Assembly: GCA_046542305.1 (NCBI GenBank)
Contig: JBKHBQ010000260.1
Location: forward strand, 1-5,548
From: JBKHBQ01 sp046542305
GTDB lineage: Bacteria > Bacteroidota > Bacteroidia > Bacteroidales > 4484-276
Length of the DNA stretch: 5,548 nucleotides
Direction of reading: 5' to 3'
Shown piece by piece: positions 1 to 5,451 of this stretch. A program made the translations under genes and the position numbers. Every line of letters starts with the position of its first letter. The stretch's first letter is position 1. The notes beneath the pieces were generated by a model that was given only the letters and a program-made list of their open reading frames with translations, ran no database searches and was not told where the DNA came from.

Positions 1-744
1 ATGGATCACTGCCGTATCATGGGCAGGGATTTCGAATACTTCGGGAGCAATCAGCGAATCGATAAATGCAATTTCTTCGTTTGGCAGATCATAGAGATAA
101 TTGCTGTTCATATCGTTCAGCGCAAATATTTTGTAGGGCTCATTGCGCAGGTTGCGAAGCTGAAAAACACCTGCGGCATTGGTTTTGGCCACATACAGCG
201 GACGTACCAGCATGGGCAGCGAATCACGCGGTACCGTGTCGTTGTCGGGTGGATAAAGCATAACCAGCACATTTTCCTGCGGTTGCAGGTTGAAAGCATT
301 AAGCACTTCGCCGCCAATAGCCAGCGAATCGATGTGATCGCCGGTGGAAAAGGCAAACAGGTAATCGCCCAGCGGGTTTCCGGCGGTGAGGTCTGTGATG
401 GCATTGCCGAAGAAAATGCTGTAGGTGGTATTGGGCTGTAATTCCTCGTTGAAATCTACCACTACCGAACGGCCGCGGATTTTATAGGACGGGTTTTCGC
501 GCAGCGGAGGAGAAATCAGCACCTGCTGATTGGGCTGCTGAAGCTGAACAAATTCGTTGAAGGTGATGATGATCCGGTTTCTGTTGAAATGCGTGGAATA
601 ATTTGGCGGTTCGCTTTCCACCACCATCGGCGCCGTTTCATCTACAGGCCCGCCGGTGGGTGACACAGGGTTGGCACAATACATCATCCCGGCACTTAAT
701 GCCATCAGCAAAAGCATCCGGAGTATATTTTTTCGAACTTTCAA
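1..744 (-). CDS. Ig-like domain lipoprotein, N-terminal part (3' end beyond window)
   Basis: The frame is open without a stop from 744 to the left window edge (248 codons), so the C-terminus is missing. The N-terminus reads as a lipoprotein signal: basic KVRKN, a hydrophobic stretch LLLMALSAGMM, then Cys23 followed by ANPVSPTGGPVDETAP. A Cys followed by a PTGGP-DETAP run is typical of the Bacteroidota family annotated as Ig-like domain-containing protein. An SbsA-like Ig domain (Big_5 type) spans about residues 33-137, with IIITFNEFVQL, VVVDFNEELQPNTTYSIFFG and AFSTG. A second beta-rich segment (about 140-248) with GVFQLRNLRNEPYKIFALND resembles a transthyretin-like domain. I chose the TTG at 744 because it supplies the basic signal-peptide start; the ATG at 717 (residue 10) is the alternative and would remove it. 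The lipobox (GMMYC) is not canonical. The protein probably sits in the outer membrane or periplasm; its molecular function is unknown. The neighbouring peptidase is transcribed divergently. Confidence 0.85.
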   Translation of the reverse strand, partial: MKVRKNILRMLLLMALSAGMMYCANPVSPTGGPVDETAPMVVESEPPNYSTHFNRNRIIITFNEFVQLQQPNQQVLISPPLRENPSYKIRGRSVVVDFNEELQPNTTYSIFFGNAITDLTAGNPLGDYLFAFSTGDHIDSLAIGGEVLNAFNLQPQENVLVMLYPPDNDTVPRDSLPMLVRPLYVAKTNAAGVFQLRNLRNEPYKIFALNDMNSNYLYDLPNEEIAFIDSLIAPEVFEIPAHDTAVIH

Positions 745-762
745 GCTGTTTTCTTTTTTGTG

Positions 763-770
763 CAAAGATG
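763..770 (-). promoter_or_regulatory. Possible -7 box for the Ig-like lipoprotein gene
   Basis: On the minus strand this reads CATCTTTG, seven of eight positions of the Bacteroidota TAnnTTTG element. It lies 18 bases before the TTG at 744 and 45 bases before the ATG at 717. No well-spaced -33 TTTG is visible upstream. If this is the true promoter, the leader before the TTG would be only about a dozen bases, so either the leader is very short or the ATG is used. Confidence 0.35.
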
Positions 771-846
771 CAAAAACATTGTGGCAATTCATGCAGGTTC
801 GTCCTTACAACGTTCTTTTTTTGATATCAGGTACATCGAATTGTTA

Positions 847-854
847 TAACTTTG
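847..854 (+). promoter_or_regulatory. -7 promoter box for the M1 peptidase gene
   Basis: TAACTTTG is a perfect match to the Bacteroidota TAnnTTTG element. A TTTG at 820-823 could serve as the -33 element, although the 23-base spacer is a little long. Transcription would start near 860, giving a leader of about 50 bases before the ATG at 913. No Shine-Dalgarno sequence is present before the ATG, as is usual in this phylum. Confidence 0.6.
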
Positions 855-912
855 ATGCAGACTTCGAACAATTTCCTACAGGTTTTTTTTAATTGATAAA
901 TACCACCCGACT

Positions 913-2859
913 ATGAAACTGCGAATTTTACTTATGCTTAGCACCTTTATGCTGCTCTGCGGATGGGCATCGGGGCAACATAAAAAGTTTACCATCGGCC
1001 GCGATGTTTTTTGTGCAGAACACAAAAAGGCATTGATGGCAGGCGATACCCTCGAGCACCGCGCAGGGCAGAACATCGATATTTTCTACACCCGATTCAA
1101 TTGGACGGTGGATCCCGCCGTGCATTTCATCAGCGGAAGCGTGGCTACCCATTTCAGAGCTGTGACGGAAAATGTGTCGGAGATCATCCTCGAACTCAAT
1201 GATAATATGACGATCGATTCGGTGATTTTCCGCGGAAATCAGGTGAATAGCAGTTTTATTTCGGACTATGAATTTCAAATCAACCTGGGGGCAGCCGTTT
1301 TGCAAAACCATGCGGATTCCATCATCATTTTTTATCATGGTCAACCCGAATCCGGCTCCGGTTTCGGTTCGTTTGTGCAGGACGAACACAATGGGATACC
1401 CATCATCTGGACACTTTCGGAGCCTTATGGTGCCAAGGAATGGTGGCCCGGCAAAAATGACCTGACCGATAAAATCGACTCCATTGATGTAATGGTTACC
1501 ACACCTGCCGCATACCGGGTGGCAAGCCATGGATTGCTGGTTTCGGAAAAGTTGTCGGGTGGCCAGGCGACTTATCGCTGGCGGCATCGTTACCCCATCG
1601 TTAGCTACCTGGTAGCCATTGCAGTGACCAATTACGTGCAGTTCACCAACTGGGCTGTGCTCGACGGGGACTCGGTCCCGATTCTCAACTATGTTTTTCC
1701 TGAAGATTCGGCTGTCATCTACAATGCCACGGCCAATACGTATGAGATGCTGCAATTGTTCGATACGCTGTTTACACCCTATCCTTTCAGAGCGGAAAAG
1801 TACGGGCATGCCCAGTTTGGCTGGGGTGGGGGCATGGAGCACCAGACCATGAGCTTTATGGGTAACTGGTCACATGATATCCGGGCGCACGAGCTGGCGC
1901 ATTCCTGGTTTGGCAATATGGTCACACTGGCATCGTGGCACGACATTTTTCTCAACGAAGGTTTTGCCACTTATTCCACCGGCCTCTCCTATGAGCACAT
2001 GTACGATGGATATTATTGGGATATCTGGAAAAGCAATACCCTTGGCGCGGTGGTGAGTGAGCCGTGGGGGTCGGTGTATGTTGATGATACCACCGATGTG
2101 AACCGGATATTCAATGCCCGCCTGTCGTACCATAAGGGAGCCTACCTGCTGCACATGCTGCGCTGGATTCTGGGCGATGAAGCATTCTATGCGGCCATTC
2201 GGAATTACCTGAACGATCCGGTGCTTGCCTATCGTTTTGCCACACTGGAAGATTTGAAATACCATCTGGAGACCGCGGGAAATGTAGATCTGACGGAGTT
2301 TTTCGACGACTGGTATTACGGCGAGGGGTATCCGGTGTACGAAATCAATGTGGGCCAGGCTGACGACGGAACAGTTACGGTAAAAATTCACCAGCAGCCC
2401 TCACATCCTTCGGTGGAGTTTTTTGACATGCCGGTGCCGGTGCAGATCTTTGGCAATGGCACAGAGGAAATCCTGGTTTGCCCGAACAGCTTTTCGGGAG
2501 AGGAATTTATTTTTGATGATCCCGGATTTACCATCGACTCTGTGAAATTCGATCCCGATCGCTGGCTGGCGGCAAGGGTAAGTAGTATTTCCCTGGCAGC
2601 AGCACATCAGAGCGGGAAGGAAAGGACCGTGATTATTCACCCCAATCCCGCCGGCGACCTCATCAGCATTTCAGTTCCTGCAGCAGCAATCCGGAAAATT
2701 GATGTATTTGATGTATCACAGCGCCTGATGCTGAATATCCCGCAGAAAATCACCGGCCAATCCATCGAGCTGAACACAAAGGATTTGTCCCCGGGTGCAT
2801 ATTTTTTCATCATCCAAGCTGATGAAAAAACTTTTCGTGGCAAATTTATCATGCAATAA
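913..2859 (+). CDS. Secreted M1-family zinc aminopeptidase with T9SS sorting domain
   Basis: This is a 648-residue exported metallopeptidase predicted to remove N-terminal residues from peptides. Residues 1-21 form a Sec signal peptide (MKLR, hydrophobic core, likely cut ASG/Q). An N-terminal beta domain runs from about 45 to 240. The exopeptidase motif is GGMEH at 306-310, a variant of GAMEN, with Glu309 expected to hold the substrate amino group. The zinc site is HELAH at 326-330 (His326, Glu327, His330), with Glu349 eighteen residues later in NEGFATY, exactly the HExxH-x18-E spacing. Tyr406 in SYHKGAYLLHML is the likely transition-state tyrosine. After about 550 there is no helical ERAP1-type C-terminal domain; instead a T9SS type A sorting domain (about 573-648) begins HPNP, contains IDVFDVSQRLM and LSPGAYFF, and ends in KFIMQ. 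By family knowledge this tail directs passage through the outer membrane and is removed or anchored at the surface. A role in peptide feeding is inferred. The start follows a perfect -7 box; the stop lies one base from the convergent stop of the DUF1684 gene. Confidence 0.95.
   Translation: MKLRILLMLSTFMLLCGWASGQHKKFTIGRDVFCAEHKKALMAGDTLEHRAGQNIDIFYTRFNWTVDPAVHFISGSVATHFRAVTENVSEIILELNDNMTIDSVIFRGNQVNSSFISDYEFQINLGAAVLQNHADSIIIFYHGQPESGSGFGSFVQDEHNGIPIIWTLSEPYGAKEWWPGKNDLTDKIDSIDVMVTTPAAYRVASHGLLVSEKLSGGQATYRWRHRYPIVSYLVAIAVTNYVQFTNWAVLDGDSVPILNYVFPEDSAVIYNATANTYEMLQLFDTLFTPYPFRAEKYGHAQFGWGGGMEHQTMSFMGNWSHDIRAHELAHSWFGNMVTLASWHDIFLNEGFATYSTGLSYEHMYDGYYWDIWKSNTLGAVVSEPWGSVYVDDTTDVNRIFNARLSYHKGAYLLHMLRWILGDEAFYAAIRNYLNDPVLAYRFATLEDLKYHLETAGNVDLTEFFDDWYYGEGYPVYEINVGQADDGTVTVKIHQQPSHPSVEFFDMPVPVQIFGNGTEEILVCPNSFSGEEFIFDDPGFTIDSVKFDPDRWLAARVSSISLAAAHQSGKERTVIIHPNPAGDLISISVPAAAIRKIDVFDVSQRLMLNIPQKITGQSIELNTKDLSPGAYFFIIQADEKTFRGKFIMQ
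2802..2830. repeat. Perfect 11-bp inverted repeat inside the end of the peptidase gene
   Basis: The left arm TTTTTTCATCA (2802-2812) and right arm TGATGAAAAAA (2820-2830) are exact reverse complements around a 7-base loop. The structure lies inside the coding region for the last strands of the T9SS sorting domain and ends 26 bases before the stop codon. The T-run is on the 5' arm on both strands, so it lacks the 3' U-tract of an intrinsic terminator. Confidence 0.75.
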
Positions 2860-2860
2860 T

Positions 2861-3511
2861 CTATTTCGTCATTTTCACGCCGGCTTCCACCCGCATATCA
2901 AGGTGGTTTTCTTTGGGCGGGATGGGGCATGAATATTTCTTGTTGTAGGCGCAATAGGGATTGTAGGCCATGTTGAAATCGATGATGATCTCCTCGCCGT
3001 CAGGAATTTCCAGGTCGAGGTATCGTCCGCCCCCGTAGGTTTCCTCTCCATTGGTAAGATCGGTAAAGGGCAGGAACAGGTGATTTTCGTAATCAGGATT
3101 CCTGTCGATCAGGTCGGAGTTTTGATAAAGGCTGAGCCGGTGGGTTTTCTCGCCATAATTAAAAGTAACCTCCCCGTATTTTACATATTTCACTTCGTCC
3201 TTTGTACGCTGCATCATAAATGGCTTGGCTTGTGGCGTGCGCCTGATCTTCATTTTAAACATCAGTTCCTGATTTAGGGGGAAAAATTCAAGCCCTTCGA
3301 AATTTTCAAGTCCTTCTTCTGTAAGCGGTGTAGTTTCGGGGTTCCGGAATTCGCGATTCAGGCTCTGCTGAAAATTCATGGCATCCTGTACCTGTTTTTG
3401 CATTTCGAGCGTACTCAGCGATTTACCGCCGGTTTGTTTTGCAGGTCCGTTGCAACTGTAGGCCGACAACAACAGCAGCCCGGCGATGATCATCAATATG
3501 TGTGTTTTCAT
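2861..3511 (-). CDS. DUF1684 family lipoprotein
   Basis: This encodes a 216-residue protein. The first 20 residues are a signal peptide (MKTH, then ILMIIAGLLLL) ending in a Cys (SAYSC, Cys20) and a linker NGPAKQTGGKS, so it is probably a lipoprotein, although the lipobox is loose. The C-terminal half carries the DUF1684 signature: LFLPFTDLTNGEETYGGGRYLDLEIP (starting near residue 145), then AYNPYCAYNKKYSCPIPP (182-199) and ENHLDMRVEAG. The aromatic and Cys-rich NPYCAYN..YSCPIPP core is the most conserved part of the family. No biochemical role is known to me for DUF1684. I chose the ATG at 3511 over an in-frame ATG at 3538, because 3538 falls in the probable -7 promoter box and would put polar residues before the signal peptide. 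The gene is divergent from gpmA and convergent with the peptidase, its TAG stop one base from that gene's TAA. Confidence 0.9.
   Translation of the reverse strand: MKTHILMIIAGLLLLSAYSCNGPAKQTGGKSLSTLEMQKQVQDAMNFQQSLNREFRNPETTPLTEEGLENFEGLEFFPLNQELMFKMKIRRTPQAKPFMMQRTKDEVKYVKYGEVTFNYGEKTHRLSLYQNSDLIDRNPDYENHLFLPFTDLTNGEETYGGGRYLDLEIPDGEEIIIDFNMAYNPYCAYNKKYSCPIPPKENHLDMRVEAGVKMTK
2887..2914 (+). terminator. Weak candidate terminator for the peptidase gene
   Basis: CCACC (2887-2891) and GGTGG (2902-2906) can pair around a 10-base loop and are followed by TTTTCTTT. This is the first hairpin with a T-run after the peptidase stop, and it lies inside the opposing DUF1684 coding region. The stem is only five base pairs, so the call is tentative. 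Confidence 0.3.
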
Positions 3512-3537
3512 AGGTATGTAAATTGATTTGCAATACA

Positions 3538-3545
3538 CAAATGTA
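3538..3545 (-). promoter_or_regulatory. -7 promoter box for the DUF1684 gene
   Basis: The minus strand reads TACATTTG, a perfect TAnnTTTG match. A TTTG on the same strand (plus CAAA at 3568-3571) lies 22 bases further upstream and could be the -33 element. The predicted start of transcription, near 3530, leaves a leader of about 20 bases before the ATG at 3511 and excludes the upstream ATG at 3538 as a start. A 10-bp perfect palindrome, AACAATTGTT (3558-3567), lies between the two boxes. Confidence 0.6.
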
Positions 3546-3635
3546 GCTTCTTAAAACAACAATTGTTCAAATTCCAAGGCGGGGCATGGCAATTTTTCGG
3601 ATTGATACCATAACGCCACTCCCTGAATTTATGTG

Positions 3636-3643
3636 TAAATTTG
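3636..3643 (+). promoter_or_regulatory. -7 promoter box for gpmA
   Basis: TAAATTTG matches the TAnnTTTG element perfectly. I see no convincing -33 TTTG at the expected distance. Transcription from about 3650 would give a leader of about 60 bases, which contains a tiny ORF at 3661-3687. A second, imperfect box (GATATTTG, 3671-3678) lies closer to the gene. Confidence 0.55.
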
Positions 3644-3712
3644 CACTGATTTTTTGAACAATGAACCGCAGATATTTGCTTTATTGATTATCAAACCATA
3701 ATAAACAGAAAC

Positions 3713-4459
3713 ATGAAAAAATTAGTTTTACTCCGTCATGGCGAAAGCATCTGGAACAAGGAAAACCGCTTTACCGGATGGACCGACGTGGAATTAAGCG
3801 AGAAAGGTGTGGAAGAGGCCATCGAATCCGGCAAAACCATGAAAGAACACGGTTTTAAATTTGAGGTTGCCTTTACCTCCTATCTTCGCCGCGCCATAAA
3901 AACCCTTTGGCTCGCATTGGAAGAAATGGATCAGATGTGGATTCCGGTGCATAAATCCTGGCGACTCAACGAAAAGCATTATGGTGCGCTTCAGGGGCTG
4001 AACAAAGCCGAAACAGCCGAAAAATACGGCGACGAGCAGGTGCATAAATGGAGGCGCAGCTACAATGAACCGCCCAATCCGATTCCGGAAGACGACAAGC
4101 GCCATCCGAAGTACGAAAACAAGTACAACGAAATTCCGCGCGGAGAACTTCCAGCCACCGAAGCCCTGAAGGATACCATCGAACGCATGCTGCCTTACTG
4201 GGAAAACCACATCAGGCCCGCGCTCGATAAGCATGAGCATGTGCTGGTGGCTGCACACGGCAACAGCCTTCGCGGCATTGTGAAATACCTGAAAAAAATG
4301 AGCGAGGAAGATATTATTGCTTTTAATATTCCTACCGGGATTCCTTATGTTTTTGAGTTTGATGACCAATTGAATCTGGTAAAGGATGAATTTATCGGCG
4401 ATCCGGAAACCATCAAAAAACTGATGGAACAGGTAGCCAATCAGGCAAAGAAAAAATAA
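3713..4459 (+). CDS. gpmA: 2,3-bisphosphoglycerate-dependent phosphoglycerate mutase
   Basis: This cytoplasmic glycolytic and gluconeogenic enzyme interconverts 3-phosphoglycerate and 2-phosphoglycerate through a phosphohistidine intermediate, primed by 2,3-bisphosphoglycerate. At 248 residues it has the length of the cofactor-dependent family (E. coli GpmA has 250). The phosphohistidine motif LLRHGES places the catalytic His at residue 9, followed by WNKENRFTGWTDVELSEKG. The acid/base Glu is expected at residue 87 in RLNEKHYGALQGLNK, and the second active-site His at 182 in AAHGNSLRG. The YLRRAIKTLW and KWRRSYNEPPNPI segments are also typical; the latter separates true dPGMs from shorter histidine phosphatases of the same superfamily. 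The start ATG fixes the usual MKKLVLLRHG N-terminus. The C-terminus ends in a lysine-rich tail, ANQAKKK. The gene has its own promoter box and is followed by a hairpin terminator, so it appears monocistronic. Nothing is unusual in its active site. Confidence 0.97.
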   Translation: MKKLVLLRHGESIWNKENRFTGWTDVELSEKGVEEAIESGKTMKEHGFKFEVAFTSYLRRAIKTLWLALEEMDQMWIPVHKSWRLNEKHYGALQGLNKAETAEKYGDEQVHKWRRSYNEPPNPIPEDDKRHPKYENKYNEIPRGELPATEALKDTIERMLPYWENHIRPALDKHEHVLVAAHGNSLRGIVKYLKKMSEEDIIAFNIPTGIPYVFEFDDQLNLVKDEFIGDPETIKKLMEQVANQAKKK

Positions 4460-4480
4460 TAAAGCACAGGTTGCTAATAC

Positions 4481-4523
4481 AAAAGACCCCTCAAGGTTAA
4501 TACCGGGCAGGGGTTTTATTTTT
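4481..4523 (+). terminator. Intrinsic terminator after gpmA
   Basis: AAGACCCCT (4483-4491) pairs with AGGGGTTTT (4509-4517), giving nine pairs with one G-U wobble. The 17-base loop could fold further through GGT/ACC. The stem runs into a T-rich tract, TTTTATTTTT, that ends at 4523. It lies 24 bases after the gpmA stop and just before the promoter box of the phosphatase gene, which separates the two transcription units. Confidence 0.75.
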
Positions 4524-4543
4524 CCTGTTTGCTCAAACTTGGC

Positions 4544-4551
4544 TAACTTTG
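4544..4551 (+). promoter_or_regulatory. -7 promoter box for the metallophosphoesterase gene
   Basis: TAACTTTG is a perfect TAnnTTTG match, 23 bases before the ATG at 4575. The expected leader is about 18 bases and includes a run of nine A (4561-4569) just upstream of the start. A-rich leaders are common in Bacteroidota in place of a Shine-Dalgarno sequence. No good -33 element is visible at the usual spacing; that region is the terminator T-tract. Confidence 0.55.
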
Positions 4552-4574
4552 CCGGTTATCAAAAAAAAAGCTGA

Positions 4575-5291
4575 ATGAAAACCTGGGTTATACCTGATCT
4601 TCATGGGTGTGCAAAAACGCTGAGGGTATTGGTTGAGGAAAAAATCAATCCCGGGCAGGAAGATCAGTTTTATTTTCTTGGCGATTACCTCGATCGCGGG
4701 CCCGATCCAAAAGGAGTGATCGATTTTATCATGCACCTCGAAGCAGCGGGCTTCGGCGTACGTGCGCTCAAAGGCAACCACGAGGAATATCTTTTGCTGG
4801 CTTATGAAAAGGAGAAGGAACGAAAAAAACAACTGCCGTTTTTTCGCGGGAAAAACCATCTTTTCCGCGAATGGATGCACCACGGGGGTGAAGATACCCT
4901 TAAAAGCTTCGGCGTGAAATCGGTGGCGGATATTCCCGCAAAGTACATTGGCTGGTTGAATAATCTCGAATTGTTTATTCAAACGGATGACTATGTGATT
5001 GTGCATGCAGGCATGAATTTCGATCGCCGGGATCCGTTCGACGACCAGCATGCCATCTTATGGACGATGTCGTTCACGCCCGAACCGGAGAAAATCGGCA
5101 ATCGCACCATCATTCACGGGCATGTGCCGGTAAGCCTTGAATTTTTAAAACACTGCCTGGCCCGGCCCGAACGCAAATATATCCCGCTCGACAACGGCTG
5201 CTATCTCCCGCACCGCAGCGGCATGGGACACCTGGTAGCGCTCGAACTCGAATCGAAAGAACTGGTGTTGCAGCGAAATGTGGAGAGATGA
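4575..5291 (+). CDS. PPP-type metallophosphoesterase (serine/threonine phosphatase-like)
   Basis: This is a 238-residue, probably cytoplasmic, dinuclear-metal phosphoesterase. It shows all blocks of the PPP family in order: PDLHG at residues 7-11 (Asp8, His10), GDYLDRGP at 36-43 (Asp37, Asp40), GNHE at 67-70 (Asn68, His69), VHAG at 143-146 (His144) and IHGHVP at 180-185 (His181, His183). WMHHGGEDTLKSFG (100-113) is the family's usual WxxxGGxxTLxSFG-like block. The first motif is normally GDxHG; here Pro replaces Gly, while the metal ligands are kept. The relatives are bacterial lambda-type Ser/Thr protein phosphatases and ApaH-like diadenosine tetraphosphatases; the sequence alone does not show which substrate is used. 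A charged stretch, YEKEKERKKQ (77-86), follows the GNHE block and probably lies in the helical insert. The start ATG places the first beta strand immediately at the N-terminus, as in relatives. The gene follows gpmA but is separated by a terminator and its own promoter box. No terminator hairpin is seen after its stop. Confidence 0.9.
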   Translation: MKTWVIPDLHGCAKTLRVLVEEKINPGQEDQFYFLGDYLDRGPDPKGVIDFIMHLEAAGFGVRALKGNHEEYLLLAYEKEKERKKQLPFFRGKNHLFREWMHHGGEDTLKSFGVKSVADIPAKYIGWLNNLELFIQTDDYVIVHAGMNFDRRDPFDDQHAILWTMSFTPEPEKIGNRTIIHGHVPVSLEFLKHCLARPERKYIPLDNGCYLPHRSGMGHLVALELESKELVLQRNVER

Positions 5292-5451
5292 ATGTGACGG
5301 TTGTGGATGGGTGGGGCGGATTTTTTGTAACTTATTGTAATTAGTTGTAATTGGTTGTAATTAGTTGTAATTGGTTGTAATTGGTTGTAATTGGTTGTAA
5401 TTGGTTGTAATTGGTTGTAATGGTTGTGATGGTTGTGATGGATGTGAATGG
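5292..5451 (+). repeat. Tandem array of 10-bp units drifting to 9-bp units
   Basis: The core is eight contiguous 10-bp units (5335-5414): two TTGTAATTAG (5335, 5355) and six TTGTAATTGG (5345, 5365-5405). To the right, the units lose one T and become 9 bp: TTGTAATGG at 5415, TTGTGATGG at 5424 and 5433, then ATGTGAATGG at 5442-5451. To the left, TTGTAACTTA at 5325 is a diverged unit. ATGTGACGG and TTGTGGATGG (5292-5310), directly after the phosphatase stop codon, look like further degenerate copies, separated from the core by a G-rich stretch and a T-run (5311-5324). The unit length is not a multiple of three and the plus-strand core carries a TAA in every unit, so it is not a coding repeat on that strand. 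The function is unknown. Confidence 0.9.

Noticed and set aside
1..441. Plus-strand open frame at the left edge
   Set aside because: Antisense to the Ig-like lipoprotein, whose frame is continuous to the window edge and has clear domain content.
928..1842. Long minus-strand open frame (304 codons) opposite the M1 peptidase
   Set aside because: It lies entirely antisense to a gene with intact catalytic motifs, and its translation shows no family motif, signal peptide or promoter box.
1870..2391. Minus-strand open frame of 173 codons
   Set aside because: Antisense to the peptidase catalytic domain; no recognisable protein content.
2802..2830. Reading the 11-bp inverted repeat as a bidirectional intrinsic terminator
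   Set aside because: In both directions the U-run precedes the stem and an A-run follows it, the opposite of a terminator.
3794..4369. Minus-strand open frame of 191 codons opposite gpmA
   Set aside because: Shadow of gpmA codon use; no motifs.
4533..5051. Minus-strand open frame of 172 codons opposite the phosphatase
   Set aside because: Shadow of the PPP gene; its 3' end runs into the leader and promoter of that gene.
5335..5451. CRISPR array or plasmid-type iterons
   Set aside because: Units of 9-10 bp are contiguous without spacers and are far shorter than CRISPR repeats; no replication initiator or cas gene is nearby.
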